Below are positions 42,784 through 49,757 of a stretch of 64,000 nucleotides of DNA, in pieces. The notes under the pieces were generated by a model that saw nothing but the letters and a program-made list of their open reading frames with translations, was not told where the DNA came from and did no database searches. The DNA lies in NCBI GenBank assembly GCA_018268315.1, contig JAFDWU010000001.1, forward strand, positions 163,280 through 227,279. Direction: 5' to 3'. Source of the stretch: Armatimonadota bacterium. GTDB taxonomy: Bacteria; Armatimonadota; Fimbriimonadia; Fimbriimonadales; Fimbriimonadaceae. The position numbers and the translations under genes were made by a program. Positions within the stretch are counted from its first letter, which is position 1; the number at the start of each line of letters is the position of its first letter.

Positions 42784-43626
42784 TTGTATTTCCTGACCAT
42801 CGCTGTACGCTTGCTTCTGGCTAGAGCCGTTTGGCTATTCCATGCAACTGCAAGCCCCGCGGGCTCGATATGGCTCACTGCGAATACAGTCACCGCAAGT
42901 GAAGTTGCACGGGCGGCGAAGATCCCGCTTCCGAATTCTCAAGGATGGCGTGTTGAAAGGATCATTGCGAACAAAGAAGGCTCCCTTATTGCGGTAACGG
43001 GAAGACAAAAGGAAAGGTCCAGCATTTGGTTTGTCAGCCCGGATGGGTTAAGGGTTGTGGGGCGGGCAGATTTCCGCAACCCGATTTCGGATCCAATTTG
43101 GACTGACAAGTTAACCCTGGTGCTGAATCAGAGCGATGTGCATGGGCAATCTGCTGTGGTGCAGGTCAATAGAGGCACGTCGTGTCGGGTCACTTACACC
43201 CCGCTGCTGTCACACCAAGAAGAAACGCTGCATGCAGCTGAGGCAGTGGAGGTTGTGAACCGCCAGAACCTCAAGCAAACGAGGACTCTTCACGCACCGA
43301 GTGGTTTCAGCTCGGATGCATTCGGCAATCACGCAGGAACCCTTCTCGTCTCCCCGAATGGGAGGGTGATTGCAGTAAATGCACAAAGCGGGTTGCCAGG
43401 AGCAGTCTCCCAGGTGCAATTGTTCGTCATTCAGAGAACAGGGCATGGCTGGAACTCAAACAGCCTCGGGCCGCTGCCACACACAGCTTGGCTTGTAATG
43501 GCGGATCGCTTTCTCGCTGCTCTAAGCAATATGGCAGCTGGTGGTACGTGCGTGGTTTACAATCTAGAAACCTTACGGCCGATCGCGGCGTTCGACGCCG
43601 ACGCGGTTGAGCTCGTAAGTAGGTAG
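42784..43626 (+). CDS. cassette gene C: exported protein, propeller-like
   Basis: 280 residues from TTG 42784, preceded by GGGAG. A long hydrophobic N-terminal stretch (ITVRLLLARAVWLF-like) suggests export. The rest is beta-rich with repeated patterns (IAVTGRQKERSSIWFVSPDG and LLVSPNGRVIAVNAQSG) resembling a WD40/TolB-type propeller. No family named. It follows the third ispF-end repeat by 88 bases. Confidence 0.6.
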   Translation: MYFLTIAVRLLLARAVWLFHATASPAGSIWLTANTVTASEVARAAKIPLPNSQGWRVERIIANKEGSLIAVTGRQKERSSIWFVSPDGLRVVGRADFRNPISDPIWTDKLTLVLNQSDVHGQSAVVQVNRGTSCRVTYTPLLSHQEETLHAAEAVEVVNRQNLKQTRTLHAPSGFSSDAFGNHAGTLLVSPNGRVIAVNAQSGLPGAVSQVQLFVIQRTGHGWNSNSLGPLPHTAWLVMADRFLAALSNMAAGGTCVVYNLETLRPIAAFDADAVELVSR

Positions 43627-43698
43627 CGACCCTGTGAGTGCGGAACGAGTAGCATGGAATCTCAGAGTTAGTGAACAGGAGTATCCTCAAAGCTGATT

Positions 43699-43740
43699 GG
43701 CGACGGCGTTGCTTCAGAAGTCGTAAACGTCTACACATTT
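43699..43740 (+). repeat. ispF-end repeat, copy 4
   Basis: GACGGCGTTGCTTCAGAAG then TCGTAAACGTCTACACATTT. In the ispF frame it reads LATALLQKS-stop. One synonymous change (TTA to TTG) separates its core from copy 3. The downstream bases are identical to those after copy 2. Confidence 0.85.
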
Positions 43741-43744
43741 ACTT

Positions 43745-44212
43745 ATGAATGCAATTGCCATTCTCGGACTCCTGACGGCTGTTCACCACGACACGGTGAT
43801 CCCGATTGAGAAGTGTTTGGAGTTTCGGTGCGACCTTTCCCAACGGTTGGGTTTTCTTCAAGAATTCAAAGTAACTGTCAGGAATATTTCAAAGCGCACT
43901 CTTGTCACTGGTGACTTAAGCTTTGGCGGTGGGCTTTGGCTTTATATGGTCCGAGATGATGGCATTGAGACCAATTACGGTCTAAATCACTCGTATAGGC
44001 TCAAGCCAGGAGAATCCCTTAATCGCACGTTCAGCGCTAAATCCTTTAGCAACTTCAAGGGAAGTCACCGCACCGTTCAATTCGAGTACAGGCAACCCGA
44101 CGGCTATCAGGACCTTGATCCAAATCACGTTCGGCTGAAGGGCAAGTTCCTTTCAAAGAAGTACGATCTCACCTACACGTCTCTAGGAATCCGCGTGAGC
44201 ACCGTAAAATGA
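43745..44212 (+). CDS. cassette gene D: paralog of cassette gene B
   Basis: 155 residues, about 60% identical by eye to cassette B, with the same hydrophobic N-terminus (MNAIAILGLLTAVHH), YGLNHSYRLKPGESL, FKGSHRTVQFEYRQPDGYQDLDPNHVRLKG (as shorter blocks) and GIRVSTVK end. No Shine-Dalgarno is evident. An in-frame stop just upstream fixes the start. Copy and gene together resemble copy 2 plus gene B, so this is a duplicated unit. Confidence 0.7.
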   Translation: MNAIAILGLLTAVHHDTVIPIEKCLEFRCDLSQRLGFLQEFKVTVRNISKRTLVTGDLSFGGGLWLYMVRDDGIETNYGLNHSYRLKPGESLNRTFSAKSFSNFKGSHRTVQFEYRQPDGYQDLDPNHVRLKGKFLSKKYDLTYTSLGIRVSTVK

Positions 44213-44248
44213 AATTCATTGTTCAAATTCGATCTTGCTAGGATATCG

Positions 44249-44989
44249 ATGATAGGTTTGCTGGCCGCCCTTGGGATCGCACAGGCAACAACCTTGGTCG
44301 CCGCGCCGCGGCTGATCGACGTCAACGACCAACGCCCGTCGGCTGGTGTTGAGCGCGCCAGATATCTCGAATCTCAGCGGTTACGATTCCTCGAAGCCAT
44401 CCAAGCAAAGTATATTTCAGAGCCTATTGCAGCGCACTCGGACGTCCTGTTTCCGTTCTGCAGATCGGACATGGTGTATGTGCTCGTTGGAGACAGTGAA
44501 GGTGAGAATCGAATACCTTATCAGAGAGCACTTTACTGTTTCAGCTGGAACGGAACGCGCTGCACTAAGAAATTCTGTCTGGAGCTGGTTGAACGTTCTC
44601 GAAGGGGAACAGGAAAGCCTCATGTCAGCATGTTAGATTATTTAGAGCATCCAGCCTTTATCCAAACTTCCACTGTTTTGCTCCCAAAGAAGACCAGTAA
44701 GTCAATTCACTCCGAGTTGGCTCGGCCGTTAGAGCTTATTGAGTATAGTTATTCCGAGGTTCCTGGAATCCTTTGGATTCATAGGATTTTGCCAGAAGAT
44801 TCCTATGGACCGGCCCCATTCTACCAAAGTGCTGACGCCTACGATCTTAAAACGCCTAACGGCAATTACAACCTCTTAAAGCTTATGGCTGTTGAGTACG
44901 GGCTCCCACTCCATAGAACTGAGGTTATGGCCCTGACGGGGCAAGCGGTTTTACCGGGACAGCGACCGCCGGATTCAAGCACGAAGTAA
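44249..44989 (+). CDS. exported protein of unknown function
   Basis: 246 residues from ATG 44249, which has AGGAT about 6 bases upstream; the TTG at 44219 adds 10 residues. A signal peptide (MIGLLAALGIAQATTLVAAP) is followed by a mature part with Cys pairs and Tyr-rich stretches. No family recognised. It follows the paralog B/D gene by 36 bases without an ispF-end repeat in between. Confidence 0.65.
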   Translation: MIGLLAALGIAQATTLVAAPRLIDVNDQRPSAGVERARYLESQRLRFLEAIQAKYISEPIAAHSDVLFPFCRSDMVYVLVGDSEGENRIPYQRALYCFSWNGTRCTKKFCLELVERSRRGTGKPHVSMLDYLEHPAFIQTSTVLLPKKTSKSIHSELARPLELIEYSYSEVPGILWIHRILPEDSYGPAPFYQSADAYDLKTPNGNYNLLKLMAVEYGLPLHRTEVMALTGQAVLPGQRPPDSSTK

Positions 44990-45047
44990 ATCTTGCAGTA
45001 TCTGTGCCGCTAAGTCCACATTAGAAGAGTATGTAGAGCGGTGCTCC

Positions 45048-45704
45048 TCAATAGTCCTCGTAATCGAAATCCATATCCGGGCGCCCGCTGGCGTAGACCA
45101 CGCCCATCACCACGCTCGCTCCTGCTCGCTTGAGCTCCTGCGAGCAGAGGCGCATGGTCTCGCCGGAGGTGAAGACGTCGTCCACCAGCAGCACCGATAG
45201 CCCCTGGCAAGGCTGCGCGCGGAACGCCCCATCCAGGTTCTTGCGTCGATCCTCTTGGCTTAACCCCGCCTGAGAGCGGGTGCGCCGCACGCGGCGCAGC
45301 AGAGACGGCTGCACAGTGAAGGGCAGATCGCGGCAAAGCAGCGTCGCCTGGTTGAAGCCTCGGTGGGCGGCGCGAGACCAGTGGATGGGCACCGGAACCA
45401 CGACGTCAGGCGCGAGGCGGTTATCCCGAACCAATTGGGCGATCTCGGCCCCCATCGGCGCGGCAAGCGCGGTTTGGCGATGGTATTTCAGGCGTCGGAT
45501 CGCTTGGCGGGCGCGGGATTCGTAGGCGTAGACGGCGAGGATGCTGTCAAGGTCCGACGGGACGGCGTCGAGGTCCATGGAAGCGGGGACCATCTCGCCC
45601 CGGCAGCTATCGCATATCGGCGAAGGGGAATCGAGCCCACACAAAGCGCACACAGGCGGATAGGGCAGGCTTATCGCAAACTCGGCCAGCTCCCGCACGG
45701 TCAT
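45048..45704 (-). CDS. comF: ComF-family phosphoribosyltransferase-like protein
   Basis: 218 residues. A Cys-rich N-terminus (CALCGLDSPSPICDSC) resembles the ComF zinc finger, and the C-terminal part is a PRTase fold with LLVDDVFTSGETM, the PRPP-binding loop. ComF acts in natural transformation downstream of DNA uptake in Gram-positive and other bacteria. It is separated from the next gene by a terminator. A DprA-like gene lies 700 bases away, which fits a competence link. Confidence 0.85.
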   Translation of the reverse strand: MTVRELAEFAISLPYPPVCALCGLDSPSPICDSCRGEMVPASMDLDAVPSDLDSILAVYAYESRARQAIRRLKYHRQTALAAPMGAEIAQLVRDNRLAPDVVVPVPIHWSRAAHRGFNQATLLCRDLPFTVQPSLLRRVRRTRSQAGLSQEDRRKNLDGAFRAQPCQGLSVLLVDDVFTSGETMRLCSQELKRAGASVVMGVVYASGRPDMDFDYEDY

Positions 45705-45733
45705 GTTTATAGATTACTGGTCGGGGACAAATG

Positions 45734-45771
45734 AAAGCGCCCCGCCGGCATCCATGCCAACAGGGCGTTTT
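45734..45771 (-). terminator. intrinsic terminator downstream of the LuxR-type gene
   Basis: AACGCCCTGTTGGCAT and ATGCCGGCGGGGCG (minus strand) pair as a long imperfect stem with a two-base loop, followed by CTTTCATTTG. It lies 24 bases after the LuxR-type stop. Confidence 0.7.
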
Positions 45772-45794
45772 CAGAATTCAGAGACTAACTGTGA

Positions 45795-46070
45795 TTAGGA
45801 CTCTGCTCGAGCGTGACCGAAGGTCGGCTCGAAAGGAATCAGACCAAGACGCGTCGCTGCGCGGAAAGCTTGGACTCGATTGTTCACCTGAAGCTTGTCG
45901 TAGATATTCGCAAGGTGAAAATCGACGGTTCGCTTCGAAACGTACAATGAATCTGCGGCCTCACGGCTGCTATGACCCTGAGCAATCAGACTTAAAACTT
46001 CAATTTCTCTCTTAGTGAGTCGGACTGCTCGACTAGAAACATCCGCTCGTGCTGCATTTGGCATTGGCAT
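45795..46070 (-). CDS. solo LuxR-type (GerE) DNA-binding protein
   Basis: 91 residues, essentially only a LuxR-type helix-turn-helix (LTKREIEVLSLIAQGHSSREAADSLYVSKRTVDFHLANIYDKLQV) with a short C-terminal tail. No receiver or autoinducer domain is present. Solo GerE domains often act as response regulators of unknown input. The upstream 340 bases are free of genes and hold a TATAAT at 46281. Confidence 0.85.
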   Translation of the reverse strand: MPMPNAARADVSSRAVRLTKREIEVLSLIAQGHSSREAADSLYVSKRTVDFHLANIYDKLQVNNRVQAFRAATRLGLIPFEPTFGHARAES

Positions 46071-46411
46071 TAACCCACCCCTCTCGTTTGATTTAAACCG
46101 CCTTACCTATGTCTTTCCATGCTCCAACGCAAATTTGAGATGAAAATCCAGAATTTACAAAAAAACCTTCTCCAGCGGGCTCCTGCCTGCGATCCAGCCT
46201 TTCATCGGGCCTTCTCGCTCCCTCAATCCATTGCGGGCCGGGAGTCGGTTAACGTTCTATATTGTGTAACATACACCTATTATAATTGCGAGGTTTTTTG
46301 TTGCAATAAGCATAAGAACCTTTGATTGCGATTGGGAAAGTGCGGCTCCTCATTATCTTTGTCCGTGAAACTCGCCTCTTTGTTTCAGAACCTTAGTAGA
46401 ATTTCCAAACA
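46071..46411. other. intergenic region of the LuxR-type and DprA-like genes
   Basis: No gene is supported. A perfect TATAAT at 46281-46286 lies 126 bases before the DprA-like start, but no good -35 is seen at 17 bases. The stretch is AT-rich around 46260-46310. A GC-rich segment near 46170-46250 is not clearly a hairpin. Confidence 0.4.
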
Positions 46412-47287
46412 ATGGGGATGAGCCGCCGGAGCTTTGCGACCGTTTTGGCCTTAACGCCGGGTATCGGCGGGCGCACGGTTAGCCGCATCCTTGCCAGGAA
46501 CGAACTGCTGGGCCGCAGCCCGGAGGAGTTCTGGAAGCTTTCGCCGGAAAGCTGGCGCGAGGAGTACCGCTTAAACCAACGGCAGGTGGCCAACCTCACG
46601 CGCTCGAACGGGGACGACCGCCGCTCGCTGGCGGATATGGAGAAGCGGCTGACCACGCTGGGGGTTCAAGTGGTGACCTCGGTTGATGCACATTACCCTT
46701 CCCTGCTTGAGGAGATGGACCCGGATCCGCCAGGAGTGCTGTTCCTTTACGGCAACACCAAACTGCTGGATGCCAACACATTTTCAGTGCTGTGCTCGCG
46801 CGGCTCTCGACCTAGCGATTTGGATTTGATCGAGGAGCTAGCGAACGAAGGCGTGTTGGCGGGCGAAATACTGGTGACTGGCCACGACCGGCCTGAGTAT
46901 CAGCGTTCGGCCGTAGTGCCGCTTCGCTGGGGCTCTCCGCGGATCCTGTGCCTTGATCGAGGATTGTTCCAGGTGCTAGGGGAGGACTTGAAGAGCGAGG
47001 CGTTCCGCGCCGCCCGGCTTTGGCGATACGAATTCGACCCGACGACCGACCTTGTGATCTCCCCCTTCCGCCCGGAGGCGGATTTCATCGGCACGAACAA
47101 CCAGTTGCGGGACCGGCTAATTGGCTGCCTATCCAAACGCATCGACTTTGTGCAGGTTCAATCGGGCGGCAACATGCAGCGGATTTTGACGATGGCGTTG
47201 AAGTGCGGGCGCAAGGTGCGGGTGAGCGATCTCACCCTTGAGTACCGAAAACTTGCAGAATTGGGCGCAGAGATTCTGTCTCGCTAG
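46412..47287 (+). CDS. divergent DprA-type DNA-binding protein
   Basis: 291 residues. The N-terminal half has helix-hairpin-helix-like motifs (LTPGIGGRTVSRIL). The core shows DprA landmarks: YPSLLEEMDPDPPGVLFLYG near 115, and ISPFRPEADFIGTNNQLRDRLIGCLSKRIDFVQVQSGGNMQRILTMALKCGRKV near 205-260, corresponding to the DprA Rossmann segment. The SGLARGID loop of standard DprA is replaced. DprA loads RecA in transformation; whether this variant does is unknown. It is 26 bases before tRNA-Ser. Confidence 0.65.
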   Translation: MGMSRRSFATVLALTPGIGGRTVSRILARNELLGRSPEEFWKLSPESWREEYRLNQRQVANLTRSNGDDRRSLADMEKRLTTLGVQVVTSVDAHYPSLLEEMDPDPPGVLFLYGNTKLLDANTFSVLCSRGSRPSDLDLIEELANEGVLAGEILVTGHDRPEYQRSAVVPLRWGSPRILCLDRGLFQVLGEDLKSEAFRAARLWRYEFDPTTDLVISPFRPEADFIGTNNQLRDRLIGCLSKRIDFVQVQSGGNMQRILTMALKCGRKVRVSDLTLEYRKLAELGAEILSR

Positions 47288-47313
47288 CGCGTGCGTCATA
47301 ATAGACCAGTCGC

Positions 47314-47406
47314 GGAGTGGTGTCCGAGTGGTCGAAGGAGCGCGACTGGAAATCGCGTAGTCGGTGTTGAGCCGGCTCGTGGGTTCGAATCCCACCTACT
47401 CCGCCA
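47314..47406 (+). tRNA. tRNA-Ser (anticodon GGA)
   Basis: 93 bases with the long variable arm of serine tRNA. Acceptor GGAGTGG/CTACTCC, anticodon loop CTGGAAA (GGA, reads TCC), discriminator G and an encoded CCA at 47404-47406. Confidence 0.95.
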
Positions 47407-47414
47407 TCCTTCTT

Positions 47415-47813
47415 ATGCCCATGCTCACCGTATCCGGTCCCGAACAAGACCAGCGGGATACGGTTATGCGTAAGGTTGTCGAGGCCATCGAGACCAATGT
47501 GCGCATCCTGCTTCCCGCATTTGACCGCAACGCGGAGGATGTGGGCGCCGAATTTGCCCTGGCGCGGATTATCCCGAACCCTTACGGCGGGGTGATTGGG
47601 CCGTATCGTTATCAGTTTGAGGGCGAGGAAGACCTGCTGCACCTTATCGTCGCGCGTTCAGATGATGGCGTCTTGACTCCGGAAGAGGGCCAGGACGTGG
47701 CCAACTTTCTACTGAACGGGGTGCCGTCGGGCTTGATTTGGCTAAAGCCGGGGCAGAGAACGCAGCACTTCTACGTTGGGCACGACGATCTGCTGGATTC
47801 GCTGGTTCGCTAA
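47415..47813 (+). CDS. small acidic protein of unknown function
   Basis: 132 residues from ATG 47415. Cytoplasmic and acidic, with a hydrophobic strand set (NPYGGVIGPYRYQFEGEEDLLHLIVARSD). No family recognised. It ends 4 bases inside the convergent P-type ATPase gene end, and starts 9 bases after tRNA-Ser with no ribosome site visible. Confidence 0.55.
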   Translation: MPMLTVSGPEQDQRDTVMRKVVEAIETNVRILLPAFDRNAEDVGAEFALARIIPNPYGGVIGPYRYQFEGEEDLLHLIVARSDDGVLTPEEGQDVANFLLNGVPSGLIWLKPGQRTQHFYVGHDDLLDSLVR

Positions 47814-49741
47814 GAGCCGGGCCCGCGCAGCAACCTTAGACCGTTAAGGATTACCAGCACCGTCGAGCCCTCATGCCCCACTACCGCGATGGGAAGCGGG
47901 AGCTGGATGATGAAGGAGCTGACGGTGAGGGCGATGATCACCGACGAGGCGAAGATGAGGTTGGCTCTAATGATTCGGTTAGTGAGCTTGCCCAGCCTGA
48001 TGAGTTCGGGGATTCGGTCCAAGCGGTCGTTCATCAGCACCACATCGGCGGCGTTTAGGGCAATATCGCTACCCAGTCCACCCATGGCGACACCGATCGA
48101 GGCACGGGCAAGACTCGGAGCATCGTTGATGCCATCGCCCACCATCATGGTGATCGCCTCCTCTGAGAACTGCCCGATCAGGACCTCCTTATCTTGAGGC
48201 ATCAGGCTGGCGTGGACATCCTTGATGTTCAGCTCGTTAGCCACGCTGTTCGCGGTCTGCGGGTTGTCGCCGGTGATCATGACGATCTTCTTAACTCCCA
48301 CATCCTCTAGCTGCTTAAGGACATCGGCCGCTTCCGGGCGGGGGGCGTCTGCAAGGCCCATGGCGGCGAAGTCTCCTTCGTGATGGACGAGGGCTACCGA
48401 CATGCCTTTATCCGCCATCGCGAAGGCGTGGGCGCGGAAATCCTCACTTGGCATGAGGCCTAGCCGTTCGAAAAGCTTAATTTGCCCCGCGGCAAGCGGC
48501 TTGCCGTTGATGATGGCGGTGACGCCAAGACCCGGATGCGCCTCGTGGTGATCAGCGCGCGCAAGCGGAAGATCGTTCGCCTGGGCGGCGTTCACGATGG
48601 CGGTCGCCACGGGATGGGCGCTGTACTGCTCAACGGCGGCGGCTTCAGAAAGGATGTGGCGAGCCTGCTCGCTCATGGCTTTGCCTCGCTTCCAGCACGC
48701 GCCGTCGTCATCGCAATTAAGCGGTTCAGAGACGCCGACAGACACAGGGGCCTCGTGGCAAACGCAAATCTCGACAAGCTCCGGCTTACCGCGGGTCAGG
48801 GTGCCGGTTTTGTCAAGCGCGATGGTCTTCACCTGTCCAGCAAGCTCGATGAATTTGCCGCCCCTAATGAGCATCCCTCGGCGAGCAGCAAAGGCAAGCG
48901 CGCTGAGCGTGGTGGCGGGCGTTGAAATCACGAGCGCGCAGGGACTGAGCGCAACCAGCAGGGTGATCGAACTGTAGAGGGCGGTGTTCAGGTCCCGACC
49001 TTCCGCGAAATATCGGATGGCGAGGGAAACGGCAAAAGCAAGCAAGACGAACTTGGTGTAGCTTTGGCCAAACCAACTGCTGACCCGCTCTCCGCTGGCC
49101 TTGTTGTCCTGGGCGTCCTTCACCAGATGCACCACCTTGTTCAGCGTGCTGTCCTCGATGGTCGCGGTGACTTCAACAATGAGGGTTCCCGATTGGTTTT
49201 GGGTGCCACCGATTACTGTCTCCCCAGCGTATTTCTCAACAGCGCGGGCTTCGCCGGTCATTGCGGATTCATCAACCGAGCTTTCGCCGCTGATCACGCG
49301 CCCATCGATGGGAATCGTCTCTTGGGGCGGGATCTTCACTTGCTGCCCTAGGATGAGCTCCTCAACCCGCACCCGCTCTTCCCCGCTTTCGGTAACGAGG
49401 ATCGCCTCATCGGGCCGAAGGCGCATCAGACCCTCAATCGCGTTTCGCGTTCGGCTCATCGCGTAGCTTTCAAGCGTGCTTGAGAGGCTAAAGAGGAAAA
49501 GCAAGACGCCTGCTTCAAGCGGGCGATGGACGATGATTGCGCCGATGGCGGCAAACACCATCAGGAAGTTCACGTCAAGCTCTCGCGCGGCTAGCGAGGA
49601 CCACGTTGACTTGAATGCGTAATAGGAACCGCAGGCGATCGCCGCGTACGCAAGAGGATCGCTGTGGAAAAGGAAGGCAAATATCAGCGATAACCCGCAA
49701 AGCGCGGTTAGAACACTTTGCGGGTCTCGCAGGAAGCGCAT
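47810..49741 (-). CDS. P1B-4-type heavy-metal efflux ATPase
   Basis: 643 residues. Phosphorylation site DKTGTLT at 310-316, the GDG(VINDAP) hinge further on, TGE in the actuator domain, and six-plus membrane helices. The metal site is SPC (266-268) instead of CPC, and TM8 carries HEGST at 623-627: both are marks of the P1B-4 subgroup, which exports Co, Fe or similar divalent metals. No N-terminal metal-binding domain is present, also usual for this subgroup. The gene stands alone. Confidence 0.9.
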   Translation of the reverse strand: MRFLRDPQSVLTALCGLSLIFAFLFHSDPLAYAAIACGSYYAFKSTWSSLAARELDVNFLMVFAAIGAIIVHRPLEAGVLLFLFSLSSTLESYAMSRTRNAIEGLMRLRPDEAILVTESGEERVRVEELILGQQVKIPPQETIPIDGRVISGESSVDESAMTGEARAVEKYAGETVIGGTQNQSGTLIVEVTATIEDSTLNKVVHLVKDAQDNKASGERVSSWFGQSYTKFVLLAFAVSLAIRYFAEGRDLNTALYSSITLLVALSPCALVISTPATTLSALAFAARRGMLIRGGKFIELAGQVKTIALDKTGTLTRGKPELVEICVCHEAPVSVGVSEPLNCDDDGACWKRGKAMSEQARHILSEAAAVEQYSAHPVATAIVNAAQANDLPLARADHHEAHPGLGVTAIINGKPLAAGQIKLFERLGLMPSEDFRAHAFAMADKGMSVALVHHEGDFAAMGLADAPRPEAADVLKQLEDVGVKKIVMITGDNPQTANSVANELNIKDVHASLMPQDKEVLIGQFSEEAITMMVGDGINDAPSLARASIGVAMGGLGSDIALNAADVVLMNDRLDRIPELIRLGKLTNRIIRANLIFASSVIIALTVSSFIIQLPLPIAVVGHEGSTVLVILNGLRLLRGPGS

Positions 49742-49757
49742 ACCTTATATTACGGCT

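Noticed and set aside
41549-43740. CRISPR array reading of the ispF repeats
   Set aside because: Only four copies with variable 540-1040 base spacing containing genes; no cas genes and no uniform spacers.
41549-43740. Integron reading of the ispF repeats
   Set aside because: The repeats lack attC architecture and no intI gene is seen; the in-frame ispF ending points to a different site choice.
46119-46325. 68-codon plus-strand frame in the LuxR/DprA spacer
   Set aside because: No ribosome site, low-complexity AT-rich end, and no protein-like pattern.
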